Positions 1-9,367 are shown, counted from the stretch's first letter. The stretch is 11,744 nucleotides of DNA from Nautiliaceae bacterium (GCA_027063075.1 JAMOSM010000084.1:1-11744), one strand, 5' to 3'. The notes: generated from the letters alone by a model not told the origin. Program-made: numbers and translations.

Positions 1-1112
<1,112 letters not shown>

Positions 1113-1152
1113 TTTTCCCATTTGAAAAGGCACAAAAATCACACAAAACTAT

Positions 1153-1181
1153 TTGATTTTTTGAGAATTTATAGATATAAT
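1153..1181 (+). promoter_or_regulatory. Sigma-70 type promoter of the porin gene
   Basis: A -35 element TTGATT (1153-1158) is separated by exactly 17 bases from a perfect -10 element TATAAT (1176-1181). Transcription would start near 1188, leaving a leader of about 25 bases before the ATG at 1213, with the ribosome site AGGAG at 1204-1208. Good -35 matches are uncommon in Campylobacterota, so this looks like a strong promoter, in keeping with an abundant outer-membrane protein. It also gives the porin transcription independent of tpiA-fabI. The assignment rests on sequence match only. Confidence 0.75.
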
Positions 1182-1212
1182 TGTAGGACAAAATTTAAAT
1201 AAAGGAGAGAGA

Positions 1213-2382
1213 ATGCTAAAAAAATTATCTTTAGCAGCATTAATCGCAATGGGTGGAGCAAGTTTTGCAAGTGCAACTCCATTAACTGAAGCTATTAAAA
1301 ATGTTAATTTTGGTGGATATTTAAGAGTAAGAATATATCACGAAAGTGATAAAGATTATACAACTAAATGGAGAACAACAGCTCTATTTAAATTCAGCGT
1401 ACCTGTAAGTGAAGAATTAAAATTCAACACTGGATATGCATTTGACTGGAGTATTAATTCAAATGGAACAGCTATAAATGAAGTAAATGGTGAAACTACA
1501 CCACCAGCACCAGCAGCTGGAAATGTTAAGTTCTTTTTACAATATTCAAAAGATAACTTAACTGCTCTTGTTGGTAAAATTCCAGTACCTACTCCAATTA
1601 CTTCAACAGGTGTTGGGGAAACTACAGGTGCAGGTGTTTTAGCACTTTATAAAGTAAATCCAAATTTAACTATCGCAGCAGCTGGAATTGATGCAATGGT
1701 AGGAAATGACCTTTACAATCCAAATGGTAAAAATGTATATACAGCTGGAGTATTATTTAATCAAGATAATGTAAGTGCTGAGGCTTGGTATTTTAATGTG
1801 GATGATGCAATTGATTCTGATATTGTTCTTAGAGCAACATATAAAATGCCAGAAAACGGATTAGCTCTACATGCAGATTTTGCAACAGCTGAACTTGATG
1901 ATAAAAATGTTGCGACTGGAGCAAAAATTGGAGCTGATATAACAGGAGTTAAATTAGATAAAACTCAGACATATTTTAATATTTCTGCTACGTATGCAAA
2001 AGACGGTGTTTGTGCAAAACTTGGATATGCTCAAACTGGAGAAGACGGTGGTATTGTAGCACTTGATAGTGATTCACCAATTGCAGCAGTTCTTCCAACT
2101 GAGCAAAAAACAGGAATTGCAGACACAGCTGACACAAGTGCAATTTATGGAAAAGTTGGATACACTGTAGATGCTAAAACTAACGTATTTGCAGCAGCTT
2201 CTGTAATTGATGCAAGTGAAGATGCAGGGGATAAAGACTATAATGAATATCTTGTAGGTGTAAAATATAAATACACTAAAAAAATGAATGTTTATGCTTA
2301 TTATTCAATTCTTGATGGAGATAATGGAGCTAAAGACAAAGACAATAACGAAGCAAGAATTGAATTTAAATACAGCTTCTAA
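1213..2382 (+). CDS. Outer-membrane porin, Campylobacter MOMP-like
   Basis: Predicted beta-barrel channel for small hydrophilic solutes in the outer membrane. The 389-aa precursor begins with a typical signal peptide: Lys3-Lys4, a hydrophobic stretch at about residues 5-18, and a cleavage site ASA|TP after residue 21. The mature N-terminus, TPLTEAIKNVNFGGYLRVRI, strongly recalls Campylobacter major outer-membrane protein, and the last residues EFKYSF end in the C-terminal phenylalanine needed for barrel insertion. The rest alternates short amphipathic strands with polar loops; the likely surface loops include the Pro/Ala-rich stretch near 95-103 and the acidic Asp-rich segments near 336-343 and 366-380. 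There is one cysteine (Cys267). The gene stands alone between its own promoter and a terminator. The substrate cannot be read from sequence; other porin families such as OprD are less likely. Confidence 0.88.
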   Translation: MLKKLSLAALIAMGGASFASATPLTEAIKNVNFGGYLRVRIYHESDKDYTTKWRTTALFKFSVPVSEELKFNTGYAFDWSINSNGTAINEVNGETTPPAPAAGNVKFFLQYSKDNLTALVGKIPVPTPITSTGVGETTGAGVLALYKVNPNLTIAAAGIDAMVGNDLYNPNGKNVYTAGVLFNQDNVSAEAWYFNVDDAIDSDIVLRATYKMPENGLALHADFATAELDDKNVATGAKIGADITGVKLDKTQTYFNISATYAKDGVCAKLGYAQTGEDGGIVALDSDSPIAAVLPTEQKTGIADTADTSAIYGKVGYTVDAKTNVFAAASVIDASEDAGDKDYNEYLVGVKYKYTKKMNVYAYYSILDGDNGAKDKDNNEARIEFKYSF

Positions 2383-2390
2383 TTTTTCCC

Positions 2391-2408
2391 GGGGCTTTTG
2401 CCCTTTTT
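2391..2408 (+). terminator. Intrinsic terminator of the porin gene
   Basis: Eight bases after the porin stop codon, GGGC (2392-2395) pairs with GCCC (2400-2403) around a TTTT loop. A G-U pair can extend the stem, and TTTTT (2404-2408) then TATTTT follows. The stem is short but all G-C, and the T-run lies on the + side only, so it acts for the porin transcript. Confidence 0.7.
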
Positions 2409-2410
2409 AT

Positions 2411-2437
2411 TTTAAAATAAAAGTGTTTGACACCTTT
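2411..2437 (-). terminator. Possible terminator of the rpmE-to-Crp operon
   Basis: Read on the - strand, GTGT/ACAC (2430-2433 with 2423-2426) pair around a three-base loop. A single bulged base and three A-T pairs extend the stem, and TTTTATTTT follows. It lies 15 bases beyond the stop codon of the last operon gene. The stem is weak and AT-rich, so the call is tentative. Confidence 0.35.
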
Positions 2438-2451
2438 AAGCTTAAAAATTT

Positions 2452-3090
2452 TTATCTATTTAGCAACTCTTTTAGTTTCTTATTGTCCATTACTTTAATT
2501 GCTTTTTCACAGTAACATATAATCTCTTCGTTTTTTAGCCTGCTTAAAATTCTGCTAAGTGTCTCAGCACTCATTCCAAGTTCTTTTGCAAGCATATATT
2601 TTTTTTTGCGGATAAATTTTTTAGGAAAATTAAGAAGTGCATATATTACTCTTTTTGTTGTGTCATACTTTTGAAGTTTATTAAATTCAATCTCCTGCAT
2701 AATCTGATTGCTTAGCATTTTAATAATTCTGTCACTAAAAGGAGGGGAAGAAATATATTTTTGAAATTTTTCAAAGTCAATTTTAATAATTTCGCTTTCG
2801 CTTTCGCTTTTTGCGTTAAGACAGTAAGGTTTGTTTTGAATTTGTGCAATAAGTCCAAAAATATCCCCACATCCAAACTGATTTTTTGGAATAATGTTTC
2901 CTTTTAGATCCACATCATATGTTAAAACCTGTCCTTTTACTATTCCGTAAAAATATTTTTGTTTTTCACCTTCATAATAGATTATTTCATCTTTGTTAAA
3001 TTTTTTAATTTTTGAAAAAGATGAAATATCTTTTAAAATTGAATCTTCTATGTTAAAAAATAGAGAAATCTGTTTTAGTTTTTTTCTCAT
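2452..3090 (-). CDS. Crp/Fnr-family transcription regulator
   Basis: A 212-aa protein with the two-domain Crp/Fnr plan. Residues about 1-115 form the cyclic-nucleotide-binding-like beta barrel (the stretch from [20 protein letters not shown] to [13 protein letters not shown] is typical). A long dimerisation helix follows at about 120-145, then a C-terminal winged helix-turn-helix with recognition region [20 protein letters not shown] (167-186). Cysteines are at 74, 90, 192 and 194; the N-terminal cysteine cluster that holds the Fe-S centre in FNR is absent, so oxygen sensing of the FNR kind is not expected. The signal is unknown. The start ATG overlaps the hom stop codon as ATGA and has no strong ribosome site, so it probably depends on translational coupling to hom. 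It is the last gene of the operon; control of the operon itself or of distant respiratory or stress genes are both possible. Confidence 0.88.
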   Translation of the reverse strand: MRKKLKQISLFFNIEDSILKDISSFSKIKKFNKDEIIYYEGEKQKYFYGIVKGQVLTYDVDLKGNIIPKNQFGCGDIFGLIAQIQNKPYCLNAKSESESEIIKIDFEKFQKYISSPPFSDRIIKMLSNQIMQEIEFNKLQKYDTTKRVIYALLNFPKKFIRKKKYMLAKELGMSAETLSRILSRLKNEEIICYCEKAIKVMDNKKLKELLNR

Positions 3091-4340
3091 TCTTCAATTC
3101 TTATATAATTTATCGGTTTGATTACAAATTCAAGAGTTTCAATTTCTTTAATGGCTTTTTTAATCTCTTTTTCTTTACATTTATGAGTTGCAAAAAGAAG
3201 TTTTACATATCCGTTTTTTGGTTTTTGTAAAAAACTCTCTATTGAAATATTGTTTTTAGCTAAAATATGGGCAATTTTTTCAAGAACTCCTACTTTATCA
3301 TTTACTGCAATTCTAAGGTAATATTTACTCTCAATTTCTTCAATCGGTTTAAGGGAGAGTTTTTCAATTTCAAGAGGAATTTTGTATCCAAGCATCGGAT
3401 TTTTATTTCCTCTTGTAATTTCTATTATATCGCTAATTACCGCGCTTGCAGTAGCATCTCCTCCTGCTCCCGGTCCGTAGTACATAGTCTCTCCCACTAC
3501 ATCTCCTATAACACTTACTGCATTCATAACGCCTTCAACTTTACTTATCATCTCTTTTTGTTTTATTAAAGTAGGATGGACTCTAAGTTCTATTTCGTTT
3601 TGTGTTTTTTTTGCAATTCCAAGAAGTTTTATCTCATATCCAAACTCTTTTGCAAATTCAATATCTGTAAGATTTATGTTTTCAATACCTTCAATTAAGA
3701 TATCTTCCGGTTTTGCATCAATATTATATGCAATACTTGCTAAAATCAATAGTTTATGGGCTGCGTCATATCCACCAACGTCAAACGTTGGGTCAGCTTC
3801 TGCATATCCTAACTCCTGAGATTCTTTTAAAACTTCTTTATAATCTCTTCCTTTTTTCATTTCACTTAAAATATAATTACAGGTTCCGTTTATTATACCT
3901 TTTATTTCTAAAATATGATTAGCACTAAGTCCATCACGCAGTGCTTTAATAATAGGGATACCACCGGCTACGCTTGCTTCATATTCAAAAGGTGTTTTAG
4001 CAAGTTTTTGAAGCTCAAACCTGTGATACGCAAGAAGGGCTTTATTTGCAGTTACTACTGCTTTTTTGTGAATTAAGGCGTCTTTTACTACTTCATATGC
4101 CTTTTCAACTCCTCCCATAAGCTCTACTACTATATCAATTTCTGGGTCTTGGGTTACTTCTTTGTAATCAGTTGTAAGGGGAATATTAATATCTCTTTTT
4201 TTATTTAAATCCCTTACCACTCCTTTTATTACTTTTATCTCTTTTCCGGCTCTGGCTTTTATAATTTCTTTATTTTTTTCTAAATTTTTAATAACAGCCT
4301 CTCCTACTGTTCCTACTCCTACAATTCCTATTTTAACCAT
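3087..4340 (-). CDS. hom: Homoserine dehydrogenase
   Basis: Reduces aspartate semialdehyde to homoserine with NAD(P)H, the branch step leading to threonine and methionine. The 417-aa protein has the full monofunctional layout. An N-terminal Rossmann domain carries GVGTVG (residues 8-13) and TANKALLA (97-104). The catalytic domain carries [10 protein letters not shown] (121-130), NGTCNYIL (151-158) and the signature [17 protein letters not shown], in which Asp192 and Lys196 match the catalytic pair of the yeast enzyme. A C-terminal ACT domain (about 341-417, starting [18 protein letters not shown]) suggests feedback control by an amino acid, probably threonine. A ribosome site AAGGAAA precedes the ATG. 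It overlaps the upstream nuclease-like gene by 8 bases and the downstream regulator by 4. In Campylobacter the gene directly upstream of hom is the aminotransferase; here an extra gene lies between them. Confidence 0.96.
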   Translation of the reverse strand: MVKIGIVGVGTVGEAVIKNLEKNKEIIKARAGKEIKVIKGVVRDLNKKRDINIPLTTDYKEVTQDPEIDIVVELMGGVEKAYEVVKDALIHKKAVVTANKALLAYHRFELQKLAKTPFEYEASVAGGIPIIKALRDGLSANHILEIKGIINGTCNYILSEMKKGRDYKEVLKESQELGYAEADPTFDVGGYDAAHKLLILASIAYNIDAKPEDILIEGIENINLTDIEFAKEFGYEIKLLGIAKKTQNEIELRVHPTLIKQKEMISKVEGVMNAVSVIGDVVGETMYYGPGAGGDATASAVISDIIEITRGNKNPMLGYKIPLEIEKLSLKPIEEIESKYYLRIAVNDKVGVLEKIAHILAKNNISIESFLQKPKNGYVKLLFATHKCKEKEIKKAIKEIETLEFVIKPINYIRIEE

Positions 4341-5133
4341 TATTTTCCTTTAAAATCTCCTCTATTTTATTTTGTGAAATATTAAGTTTTTTAGAAATTT
4401 CTTTGTCTGAAAATCCGAGTTCTTTTAACATTAAGATTTTGCCTTTTAAAATACCTTTTTTGATTCCTTCTTGTAAGCCTTTTTCTAAACCTTTTTCAAG
4501 TCCTATTTCATAGCTTGGTAAATCTTCCCATGTTAAATTTTGAAGTCCCATTTCTGCCTCCTTAACTTCTTGTTTTAAATTTCTACTGGTTGATAGTTCT
4601 TCAAGCATTAAAAGATATTTTCTAAATTCGTTTTCATTTTTTGAAAGTAAATATAATTTGTGTAAAATTTCTTTTATAACTTCTTTTGGATTGTGTCCTC
4701 TAAAATCGCACAATATTGCAAGCACCAAAGCTTTTGGATTATTTATTTTTAAAAATCTATCACACGGAATTGTTTTTAAATCTATTATTTCATAAGAGAA
4801 TTTACAGCTATGCGTTTTAATTCTGTTTTTCATTGAAAGTTTTTCTTTACCGATATATAAAACATATTGAAAAATATCGTAAGGATATCTTGAATAAATT
4901 TCTAAAAAGTATCTTGCCATTCTTATATGCATATTTTTATCGTTTCTGCTTTGAAATTCAATATGAATTATTTTTTCATTTGCTTTTATTAAAATATCGA
5001 CATCTCTTTTCTCAATTTTCGGAAATTCAAAATCCAAAAATTCAAAGTCATTTACTTCAATATTCAAGATATATTTTAATACCTCTTTTACTGCTTCTTT
5101 TGTTATGTCTTTTAAAATTAAATCTTTTTTCAC
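4333..5133 (-). CDS. Rpn-family PD-(D/E)XK nuclease / putative transposase-like protein
   Basis: A 266-aa protein of the Rpn type (recombination-promoting nuclease, also called PD-(D/E)XK nuclease family transposase). The nuclease core is seen as VDILI (Asp46) followed by IIHIEFQS (Glu59 and Gln61), the D...ExQ variant of the PD-(D/E)XK metal site usual in this family. A helical region with [16 protein letters not shown] follows. Near the C-terminus, residues 211-232 repeat glycine every four residues ([17 protein letters not shown]...), and the end (about 240-261) looks like a small helix-turn-helix, [19 protein letters not shown]. It starts at GTG (5131-5133) overlapping the aminotransferase stop as GTGA, and it overlaps hom by 8 bases. 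No terminal inverted repeats or flanking duplication were seen, so it is a gene within the operon, not a visible insertion element. DNA cleavage is inferred from the family; its role in this cell is unknown. Confidence 0.85.
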   Translation of the reverse strand: MKKDLILKDITKEAVKEVLKYILNIEVNDFEFLDFEFPKIEKRDVDILIKANEKIIHIEFQSRNDKNMHIRMARYFLEIYSRYPYDIFQYVLYIGKEKLSMKNRIKTHSCKFSYEIIDLKTIPCDRFLKINNPKALVLAILCDFRGHNPKEVIKEILHKLYLLSKNENEFRKYLLMLEELSTSRNLKQEVKEAEMGLQNLTWEDLPSYEIGLEKGLEKGLQEGIKKGILKGKILMLKELGFSDKEISKKLNISQNKIEEILKENNG

Positions 5134-6329
5134 TTAAAGCTCTTTAAAAAATGTTTTACATTTTTTGCAGCCTGACGAATTCTTTTTTCGTTTTCTATTA
5201 AAGCTATTCTTACATAATCATCTCCATAAGCTCCAAATCCAATTCCAGGACTTACTGCTATATGAGCTTCGGTTAATAATCTTTTTGAAAATTCCAGACT
5301 TCCAAGCTTTCTTGCAACTTCTGGAATTTTTGCCCATACAAACATAGTGGCACGCGGTTTTTCAATTTCCCATCCGGCATTTGCAAAACTTTCAATTAAT
5401 ACATTTCTTCTTTTTTCGTACGTTTTTGCTATCTCTTTTGGGAGATGAGCGTATTCTTTAAGTGCCACAGTGGCTGCTACCTGAATAGGAGTAAACATTC
5501 CATAATCAATCCACGATTTATATTTTTGAAGTGCGCCGATTAAGGTAGGGTTACCTACCATAAATCCGACTCTCCATCCGGCCATATTGTAGCTTTTAGA
5601 TAAAGTAAAACTCTCAACTGCTACCTCTTTTGCCCCTTTTGCTTCGAAAATACTTGGGGTTTTGTATCCATCAAAAGTAATATCAGCATATGCAATATCA
5701 CTTATAATATAAAGTCCTTCTTCTTTTGCAAAATCAACCGCTTTTTGATAAAAATTTTTTGTAACAGTTACTGTTGTTGGATTGTGTGGAAAATTGAGTA
5801 CTAAAAATTTCGGTTTTGGAACACTTTCTATTACAGCTTGTTTAAGTTGTTCAAAAAACTCATTTTCATTGAGTTCATAATTTTCATTGTATGTAAGTTT
5901 TACTTTTCTAACACTCGCCCCTGCAAGCATAAAAGCGTATGAATGGATAGGGTATGTTGGGTCCGGTACGATTGCAACATCTCCTACATTTGTAATTGCC
6001 TGTGTTAAATGAACATATCCTTCTTTGCTTCCCATTGTAACAACAGCCTCAGTTTCCGGATCAAATGTAACTCCGTATCTTCTAGCATACCAGTTACAAA
6101 TTGCCTCTCTTAGTTTATAAATTCCCTTACTGACTGAATATCTGTGGTTTTTTGGCTTTTGTGCCGCTTCTATTAATTTATCTACAATAGGTTTTGGAGT
6201 GGGGCCGTCCGGATTTCCCATTGAAAAATCTATTATATCTTCTCCGGCTCTTCTTGCCTGCATTTTTAAATCATTAATTACAGCAAAAATATAATTAGGA
6301 AGTCTTTCTATTCTTTCAAAATGGTTCAT
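5130..6329 (-). CDS. PLP-dependent class I/II aminotransferase (AlaC / LL-DAP aminotransferase-like)
   Basis: Fold-type I transaminase of 399 aa, cytoplasmic. Recognised features are [12 protein letters not shown] (35-46), the NFPHNPT segment with Asn183, Asp211 and Tyr214 that contact the cofactor, and [17 protein letters not shown] (240-256) with the Schiff-base Lys245 and phosphate-binding Arg253. An arginine in YVRIAL near the end is likely to bind the substrate carboxylate. The N-terminal third ([11 protein letters not shown] ... [22 protein letters not shown]) closely recalls E. coli AlaC, the glutamate-pyruvate aminotransferase; relatives are also annotated as LL-diaminopimelate or aspartate aminotransferase. 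The position beside hom would suit aspartate-family amino-acid metabolism, but sequence alone does not fix the substrate. The ribosome site AAGGAA lies just before the ATG, which overlaps the upstream stop as ATGA. Confidence 0.9.
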   Translation of the reverse strand: MNHFERIERLPNYIFAVINDLKMQARRAGEDIIDFSMGNPDGPTPKPIVDKLIEAAQKPKNHRYSVSKGIYKLREAICNWYARRYGVTFDPETEAVVTMGSKEGYVHLTQAITNVGDVAIVPDPTYPIHSYAFMLAGASVRKVKLTYNENYELNENEFFEQLKQAVIESVPKPKFLVLNFPHNPTTVTVTKNFYQKAVDFAKEEGLYIISDIAYADITFDGYKTPSIFEAKGAKEVAVESFTLSKSYNMAGWRVGFMVGNPTLIGALQKYKSWIDYGMFTPIQVAATVALKEYAHLPKEIAKTYEKRRNVLIESFANAGWEIEKPRATMFVWAKIPEVARKLGSLEFSKRLLTEAHIAVSPGIGFGAYGDDYVRIALIENEKRIRQAAKNVKHFLKSFK

Positions 6330-7102
6330 TGTATTCCTTTTATGAAAATTCCTCTTTTTATGTTTTCTTTTGTGAAATTATCTCGTATTTTAATATATTT
6401 ACACATAGGTGGTATTAAAAGAATAACTTTTTTTTCTATATTTTTTTTTGCAATTATTCCTATTATATTTAGGTTTTTATCATAAAACGCTATATACGGA
6501 TACCATCTGTCGTATTTAGAAGTAGAGATAGATATTTTTTTAAAATTGTTTATATCAAAAAAATATTCCCCCCTTATATTTAGATATGCTTTTAGTTTAT
6601 TTGTTACTTTTGGGACATTTAGTATTTCGTTTTTACAATCTATTATGTATTTAAAATCATTTTCTTTTTTTAATCCGACTACATTACATTGAAAATTTTG
6701 AATTTCATTAATAAAACTTACAGGGTCTATATGGTGTTTTGAGAGCATTTCTATTGTAATTGAATAATTACCGTCTTTTTTTACAGATGAAGGGTAAAAA
6801 TAGTAATAACCTAAATTTTTTAAAGTTGAATAGAGTGTTTTTGTATTGAAAATCGGATTATTGTTTAAAAATATAAAACTTGGATGAATAAGTTTTGGTT
6901 TGTTAAAAAAGAGCTCAATTAGTCCGTTTTCTTTTAAAATGGTTACAATTTCAGGAAGGGATGTTATGTTTTTATCAAAAATTACAGTTTTAATAAGTCC
7001 TTGATATTCGTTATATATTTTTTGACCGACAATATTTTTAACTAAATTTGCATTTGATGCAAGAGAAAAAGTGATAATCAAAAAAAAAATAAGTTTTTTC
7101 AT
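6326..7102 (-). CDS. Secreted (periplasmic) protein of unknown function, Cj0151c-like position
   Basis: I do not recognise a functional domain. The 258-aa product starts with a clear Sec signal peptide: Lys2-Lys3, a hydrophobic core at about 4-14, and SNA|NL cleavage after residue 18. The mature part is mixed alpha/beta and rich in Lys, Asn, Ile and Phe, with three cysteines (139, 156, 234). No lipobox is present and no second membrane segment is seen, so a soluble periplasmic or surface location is likely. Its place between the HTH membrane protein and the aminotransferase matches the gene order of Cj0152c-Cj0151c-Cj0150c in C. jejuni as I remember it, which suggests a conserved lineage protein. 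The ATG overlaps the stop of the upstream gene as ATGA, so the two products are probably made together and may interact in the periplasm (inference). Confidence 0.8.
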   Translation of the reverse strand: MKKLIFFLIITFSLASNANLVKNIVGQKIYNEYQGLIKTVIFDKNITSLPEIVTILKENGLIELFFNKPKLIHPSFIFLNNNPIFNTKTLYSTLKNLGYYYFYPSSVKKDGNYSITIEMLSKHHIDPVSFINEIQNFQCNVVGLKKENDFKYIIDCKNEILNVPKVTNKLKAYLNIRGEYFFDINNFKKISISTSKYDRWYPYIAFYDKNLNIIGIIAKKNIEKKVILLIPPMCKYIKIRDNFTKENIKRGIFIKGIQ

Positions 7103-7902
7103 GGTCTAAAGCCTTTTTTTACATATTCGTATTTGCCGTTATGAAAATAAAGTCTTATTATTTTTTTTGTATTAGGTGTAATTGTAGTATTTCCATATTC
7201 GATAGTTACATTTCCGTGTCCGAATTTTATTAAATAATTACTTCCATTTAAGGTTTTAGGGTTAGAAGTTAAATACTCGATTGTTTTATTATTGTCTAAA
7301 TTAACAGCTTTAAACCATATTTTTTCATTTGGTATGATAATGATTTTTTCCGGGATTGATATTTTTGTTGTTATTTTTTGTGAATAGTTGTTTTCTTTTA
7401 AAGAGCTGTTTTCTTCTTTTGATGGTTTTAAATTTTGATTGTTTGATACTTTTTGTGTAATATTGTTTTCTTTAGAAATATTTTCTTCTTGAGGTTTAGG
7501 AGTTGTTATTTTAAAATTATCAGGAGTGTATGTTTGTTTTTTTTGATTAGAAGGTTTGTTTAAGTTTAGATAAATTATTCCTCCGCTTATTAATAAAAGA
7601 GCTGTCGCTAATATATAAATAATATTTTTTTCTTTTTTTGTCGTTTTTATTTCTTCTTGTTGAGGTTTAGTTTCTTTTTTATCGGGTTTAGGTTTTATGT
7701 TGTTGTGTTGGTCATACTCATTTATTAAATAACTTAAATCTTCATTAAATTCTCTTTGTATTATTTTAATAAATCCTAAAAACTTAACCCTTGGTATTTT
7801 TTCATACTCTTTGTTTTTTATGTATCTCAAAGAAATAGGGGAAATTTTTGTCCTTGCAGATATTTCTTCTATTGAATACTTTTCAAAAAATTTAGCACTC
7901 AT
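7099..7902 (-). CDS. RodZ-like membrane protein with N-terminal helix-turn-helix
   Basis: The 267-aa protein has the layout of RodZ. A cytoplasmic HTH_25-type domain covers about residues 8-62 (YSIEEISARTKISPISLRYI). A Lys/Glu/Pro-rich linker follows, then one membrane helix at about 93-114 (NIIYILATALLLISGGIIYL). A long Asn/Lys/Glu-rich periplasmic linker (about 115-180) leads to a small beta-rich C-terminal domain (about 185-267) resembling the RodZ periplasmic domain, with NYLIKFGHGNVTIEYGN at its centre. In RodZ the HTH binds the actin MreB and links it to wall synthesis; whether this protein does so is inferred, since the family is divergent and this copy has only one visible domain of each kind. 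It overlaps the methyltransferase gene by 11 bases and the secreted-protein gene by 4. The corresponding position in C. jejuni (Cj0152c) also holds a membrane protein. Confidence 0.8.
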   Translation of the reverse strand: MSAKFFEKYSIEEISARTKISPISLRYIKNKEYEKIPRVKFLGFIKIIQREFNEDLSYLINEYDQHNNIKPKPDKKETKPQQEEIKTTKKEKNIIYILATALLLISGGIIYLNLNKPSNQKKQTYTPDNFKITTPKPQEENISKENNITQKVSNNQNLKPSKEENSSLKENNYSQKITTKISIPEKIIIIPNEKIWFKAVNLDNNKTIEYLTSNPKTLNGSNYLIKFGHGNVTIEYGNTTITPNTKKIIRLYFHNGKYEYVKKGFRP

Positions 7903-8557
7903 TTGTAATCCTATCTATTAATATTGCAGCTGCAACTGAGACATTAAGAGAGTCAAATTCTCTTTTCATTTCAATTGTAAGTATTTCATCAAGTTTTTCT
8001 TTTACACGCTTACTTAGTCCTTCACCTTCATTCCCCATAATAAGTGCAATTTTTTCTTTTTTTGAAGGACGGCACTCTCCGCCAAGGTCTGCTCCTATTA
8101 AATGATATTTTTTTGTTTTTAATATGTTTAAAAGTTCAAGAATATTTTGAAAAGTAATAATTTTCATATCAAGAGCAGCTCCTGCGCTTGTTCTTATGAC
8201 TCTATCCCATTTTAGCTCTTTAATTCCTGTAATGATTAATAAGTCAATTCCAAGAGCATAAGCGGTTCTAACTATCGCTCCTATATTTCCCATATCTGTT
8301 ACGTTATCAAGCACTAGGATTTTATCACCTACAATATCCCACTCTTGAGGAGTAAATTCTATTTTTGCAAAAAAGCCTTGGTGGTTGCCGCTGTGGCTTA
8401 GTTTTTGAGCTGTTTTGTTGTCTATAAATTTTACTTTGAATTTACTGAATTTTTTAAGTTCGTTTTTATTTAGCTTTTTTGCAATTAAAATTTCTTTAAC
8501 AATACCGGGGTGTTTTTGAATTATGTATTCAACTACTCTTTTTCCATAAACTATCAT
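7892..8557 (-). CDS. rlmB: TrmH/SpoU-family RNA 2'-O-methyltransferase (RlmB-like)
   Basis: SAM-dependent ribose methyltransferase with the SPOUT knotted fold; the closest family type is RlmB, which methylates G2251 of 23S rRNA. The 221-aa protein has an N-terminal substrate-binding region (about 1-65, ending in the RlmB-like NHQGFFA at 58-64). It then shows the three SpoU motifs: NIGAIVRTA (91-99, with catalytic Arg97), IMGNEGEGLS (173-182) and FDSLNVSVAAAILI (201-214, with Asn205). The exact RNA target is inferred, and a tRNA target cannot be excluded. It starts 18 bases after the rsmI stop with no evident Shine-Dalgarno site, the only real gap in the operon. The last 11 bases overlap the RodZ-like gene. 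It sits among ribosomal genes (rpmE, rsmI), in line with an rRNA role. Confidence 0.9.
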   Translation of the reverse strand: MIVYGKRVVEYIIQKHPGIVKEILIAKKLNKNELKKFSKFKVKFIDNKTAQKLSHSGNHQGFFAKIEFTPQEWDIVGDKILVLDNVTDMGNIGAIVRTAYALGIDLLIITGIKELKWDRVIRTSAGAALDMKIITFQNILELLNILKTKKYHLIGADLGGECRPSKKEKIALIMGNEGEGLSKRVKEKLDEILTIEMKREFDSLNVSVAAAILIDRITNEC

Positions 8558-8575
8558 AAAAGTATTTTATCAAAA

Positions 8576-9367
8576 TTATTGCTCTTTTAAGAGTTCTTGA
8601 TATATTTCTTTTGCAGATTTATCACTTATTTTTGCAAGCAGTTTTGATTTTTCTTTAAGGGGCAGGGGAAGCTTAAAAATATTTTCATATGAAAGTTCAA
8701 GAGTCTCTTTTTTAGGAGCTTTATTGATTACAACAACCCACTCTCCCTTTGTGTTTAGAAGATTTATATCCTTTGCTTTTGCTTTTATAAATGTTTCATG
8801 CATTTTTGTAAGTTCTTTTGCTAAAAATACTTCTCTATCTGGAGCGAGTTTTTTTAGTTCGTTTATAAGTTTTTCTATTCTATGCGGAGATTCGTAAAGA
8901 ATTGCAATTTTGCCGGAGTTTAGGATTTCTTTTAATTTCTCGCTTCTTTCATTTCCTTTGTGTGGCAAAAACGCGTGAAAACAAAAATCCCCTTTAAAGC
9001 CGCTTGCCACATAAGCCGTTAGTGCTGCGTTGGCTCCCGGAATTACTGTATAAGGAATGTTGTGTTTTTGGCAAAATTTTACAAGTTTACTTCCGGGGTC
9101 GCTAATTCCCGGCATTCCCGCATCACTTACATAAACTACATTTTTTGATTTTAGACTCTCAGGGTTTAGTTTTGATAATACCTTATCTTCATTATGAGAG
9201 TGCATTGAAATGAATTCTTTGTTTGTTGGAATTTTTAAAAGATTTAGCAGTTTTTTTGTAACACGGGTATCTTCACAAAAGATGATTTCAGCATTTTCAA
9301 GGGCTTTTAAAGCCCTTTTTGATATGTCCTCTAAGTTTCCTATTGGAGTTGGGACAAGACTTAACAA
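8576..9367 (-). CDS. rsmI: 16S rRNA (cytidine-1402 2'-O)-methyltransferase
   Basis: Methylates the ribose of C1402 in the decoding centre of 16S rRNA, using SAM; it belongs to the tetrapyrrole-methylase fold. Motifs in order are VPTPIGNLED (5-14), FCEDTR (30-35), YVSDAGMPGISDPG (79-92), VIPGANAALTA (108-118), FLPHKGNER (133-141), YESPHR (158-163) and AKELTKMHE (183-191). The 263 aa are slightly shorter than the roughly 286 of E. coli RsmI. Translation must start at TTG (9365-9367), because the family N-terminus LVPTPIGN begins three residues later. This TTG abuts the rpmE stop codon directly (TAATTG) and no clear Shine-Dalgarno site precedes it, so expression probably depends on ribosomes finishing rpmE. 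This would keep its level far below that of L31 (inference). Confidence 0.95.
   Translation of the reverse strand: MLSLVPTPIGNLEDISKRALKALENAEIIFCEDTRVTKKLLNLLKIPTNKEFISMHSHNEDKVLSKLNPESLKSKNVVYVSDAGMPGISDPGSKLVKFCQKHNIPYTVIPGANAALTAYVASGFKGDFCFHAFLPHKGNERSEKLKEILNSGKIAILYESPHRIEKLINELKKLAPDREVFLAKELTKMHETFIKAKAKDINLLNTKGEWVVVINKAPKKETLELSYENIFKLPLPLKEKSKLLAKISDKSAKEIYQELLKEQ

Noticed and set aside
3100..3110. TATAAT on the + strand near the hom/regulator junction
   Set aside because: It lies within hom coding sequence, points into no + strand gene, and has no matching -35; a chance match in AT-rich DNA.
3267..3569. Open frame on the + strand opposite hom
   Set aside because: It lies across the conserved catalytic and ACT parts of hom and its product looks like random reverse-strand sequence.
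4333..5133. Complete insertion sequence around the Rpn-like gene
   Set aside because: Coding overlaps on both sides leave no room for terminal inverted repeats, and no target duplication was seen at the borders.
4833..5147. Open frame on the + strand opposite the Rpn-like gene, with a leucine-rich membrane-like product
   Set aside because: The hydrophobic run is the reverse complement of Lys/Glu/Asp-rich coding sequence; no promoter or ribosome site supports it.
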